Shown piece after piece: positions 63,231 through 64,000 of a stretch of 64,000 bases of DNA (positions are counted from its first letter, which is position 1; each line of letters begins with the position of its first letter). This DNA comes from Xanthomonas cissicola. Lineage in GTDB: Bacteria; Pseudomonadota; Gammaproteobacteria; Xanthomonadales; Xanthomonadaceae. A program made the translations under genes and the position numbers. Under the pieces are notes generated by a model. That model was given only the letters and a program-made list of their open reading frames with translations, was not told where the DNA came from and did no database searches. Location of the stretch: NCBI RefSeq assembly GCF_008801575.1, contig NZ_VZPL01000007.1:62001-126000 (forward strand). Direction: 5' to 3'.

Positions 63231-63473
63231 GGAACGGATTCCGGGTTACGCGGTGGATAAGGAATAGGGCGTCTGACTACGTAAATCAAGCTGAACGAGA
63301 GTGCCCGCATGCAATTTAACTGCCGGTGAAAGTGCCGCACATCCCTTGCCCTTATTGCGTTGACAGCCCGGCAGGCCGGGCGTAGCGTCCGCTTGATCCG
63401 ATGCCTGTTCAGCATGTTGCGTGCCGTCGCGCATCGCCTAAGTTTCCCGCACTGACGCCCTTAAGGAGGGTCT

Positions 63474-64000
63474 ATGAGCAACGGCAATGGTGTAACGGCA
63501 ACCCTGTCCGACGCCGTCGATAGCGTAAAAAGCACCGCCACCGAGTTGACCGAGACCATCGCCAGCACCGCCAGCGAGGCGGCTGCCAGCGTGCAGGAGG
63601 CTGCAGGCACGGCGGTGGAAGAGGTCAAGACGCAGGTGGCCAAAGCGCGCAAGGCGGTGGTCAAGGTCGAAAAGAACGTGGCCAGAAACGCCGGCACTGC
63701 GGCCAGCGCAGTGAAACGCAGCGTGGCCAAGACCAAGCGCTCGCTGGCGGCCACCAAGGAGGCCGCCAAGCAGAAGCTCACCGCCACCAAGGACGCGGCC
63801 AAGCAAACGTTGACCTCGACCACGCAGGCCGCCAAGCAGAAGTTGAGCAGCACCAGCGCCGCGGCCAAGCAGAAGCTCACCGACACCAAGGCCACTACCA
63901 AGCGCAAGCTGGAAACCGCCAAGGCCAATGCCAGGGCCGAAGCGGCCGCACTGAATGCCAAGACCGCCGCCAAGCGCGCCGCACGCAAGACCGCCGTTGC
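63474..64000 (+). CDS. Lysine/alanine-rich protein with 11-residue repeats, right-edge partial
   Basis: At least 175 residues, running off the window. Start ATG preceded by a strong TAAGGAGGG. Residues 1-60 are acidic/neutral helix (VDSVKSTATELTETIA...), 60-95 basic, and 97-151 contain five tandem 11-mers: AAKQKLTATKD, AAKQTLTSTTQ, AAKQKLSSTSA, AAKQKLTDTKA, TTKRKLETAKA. Such 11-mers form amphipathic coiled helices as in LEA group 3 and apolipoprotein-like or histone H1-like (AlgP) proteins. The function is unknown; desiccation or nucleoid association are possibilities. The gene continues to the right. Confidence 0.85.
   Translation, partial: MSNGNGVTATLSDAVDSVKSTATELTETIASTASEAAASVQEAAGTAVEEVKTQVAKARKAVVKVEKNVARNAGTAASAVKRSVAKTKRSLAATKEAAKQKLTATKDAAKQTLTSTTQAAKQKLSSTSAAAKQKLTDTKATTKRKLETAKANARAEAAALNAKTAAKRAARKTAV

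Overview
The window is a GC-rich bacterial chromosome segment whose gene content points to Xanthomonas (Gammaproteobacteria, Xanthomonadaceae). The inference rests on the combination of a Mg-type HemB, a secreted catalase followed by an ankyrin protein, a PhoP/PhoQ pair preceded by a small exported protein, paired DUF1800/DUF1501 proteins, a BirA-CoaX-SPOR string and a long TrpS. No plasmid, rRNA or CRISPR signal was seen.

Layout. 0-9.4 kb: end of hemB, a divergent dehydrogenase/LysR pair, a frameshifted secreted nuclease, a PepSY-flavodoxin-reductase fusion, a PD40 repeat protein, aroE and two small coupled membrane proteins. 9.6-17.2 kb: DinG-type helicase, katB-terminator-ankB, a small membrane protein, dusA. 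17.2-26.6 kb: phoPQ and its leader gene, DUF1800/DUF1501, mtfA, birA-coaX-SPOR. 26.66-30.39 kb: a small integrated element that splits a tRNA-Thr(TGT) gene exactly at the anticodon loop. It carries an intact tRNA-Thr(TGT), a truncated tyrosine integrase and a tightly overlapping three-gene envelope operon (transglutaminase-like protein, secreted orphan Rhs-core protein, four-helix membrane protein). 30.7-36.4 kb: tmk, a roadblock/LC7-GTPase operon resembling the Streptomyces conservon, arginase, two entericidins, CsbD. 36.5-43.5 kb: trpS, a metallo-beta-lactamase-fold enzyme, an M28 peptidase, a Rap1a/Tai-like protein, and two DMT exporters. 43.5-52 kb: a lipoprotein hydrolase, then a MacAB-like ABC export system facing a DesK/DesR-type two-component system, with a dyad operator candidate between them. 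52.2-64 kb: ThuA-like protein, 76-bp intergenic repeats, SrpA-type catalase with cytochrome b561, a helical-repeat protein, a gene killed by two stop codons, leucyl aminopeptidase, HAD phosphatase, AI-2E family permease, an ElaB/YqjD-YqjE-like operon, a DegP/DegQ protease and a protein with LEA-like 11-residue repeats that runs off the right edge.

The best candidates for undescribed biology are the island operon with the tRNA-splitting insertion that brings its own replacement tRNA, and the conservon-like GTPase operon. Oxidative and envelope stress is a recurrent theme (two catalase systems, PhoPQ, the HtrA protease, entericidins, the DUF883/YqjE genes).
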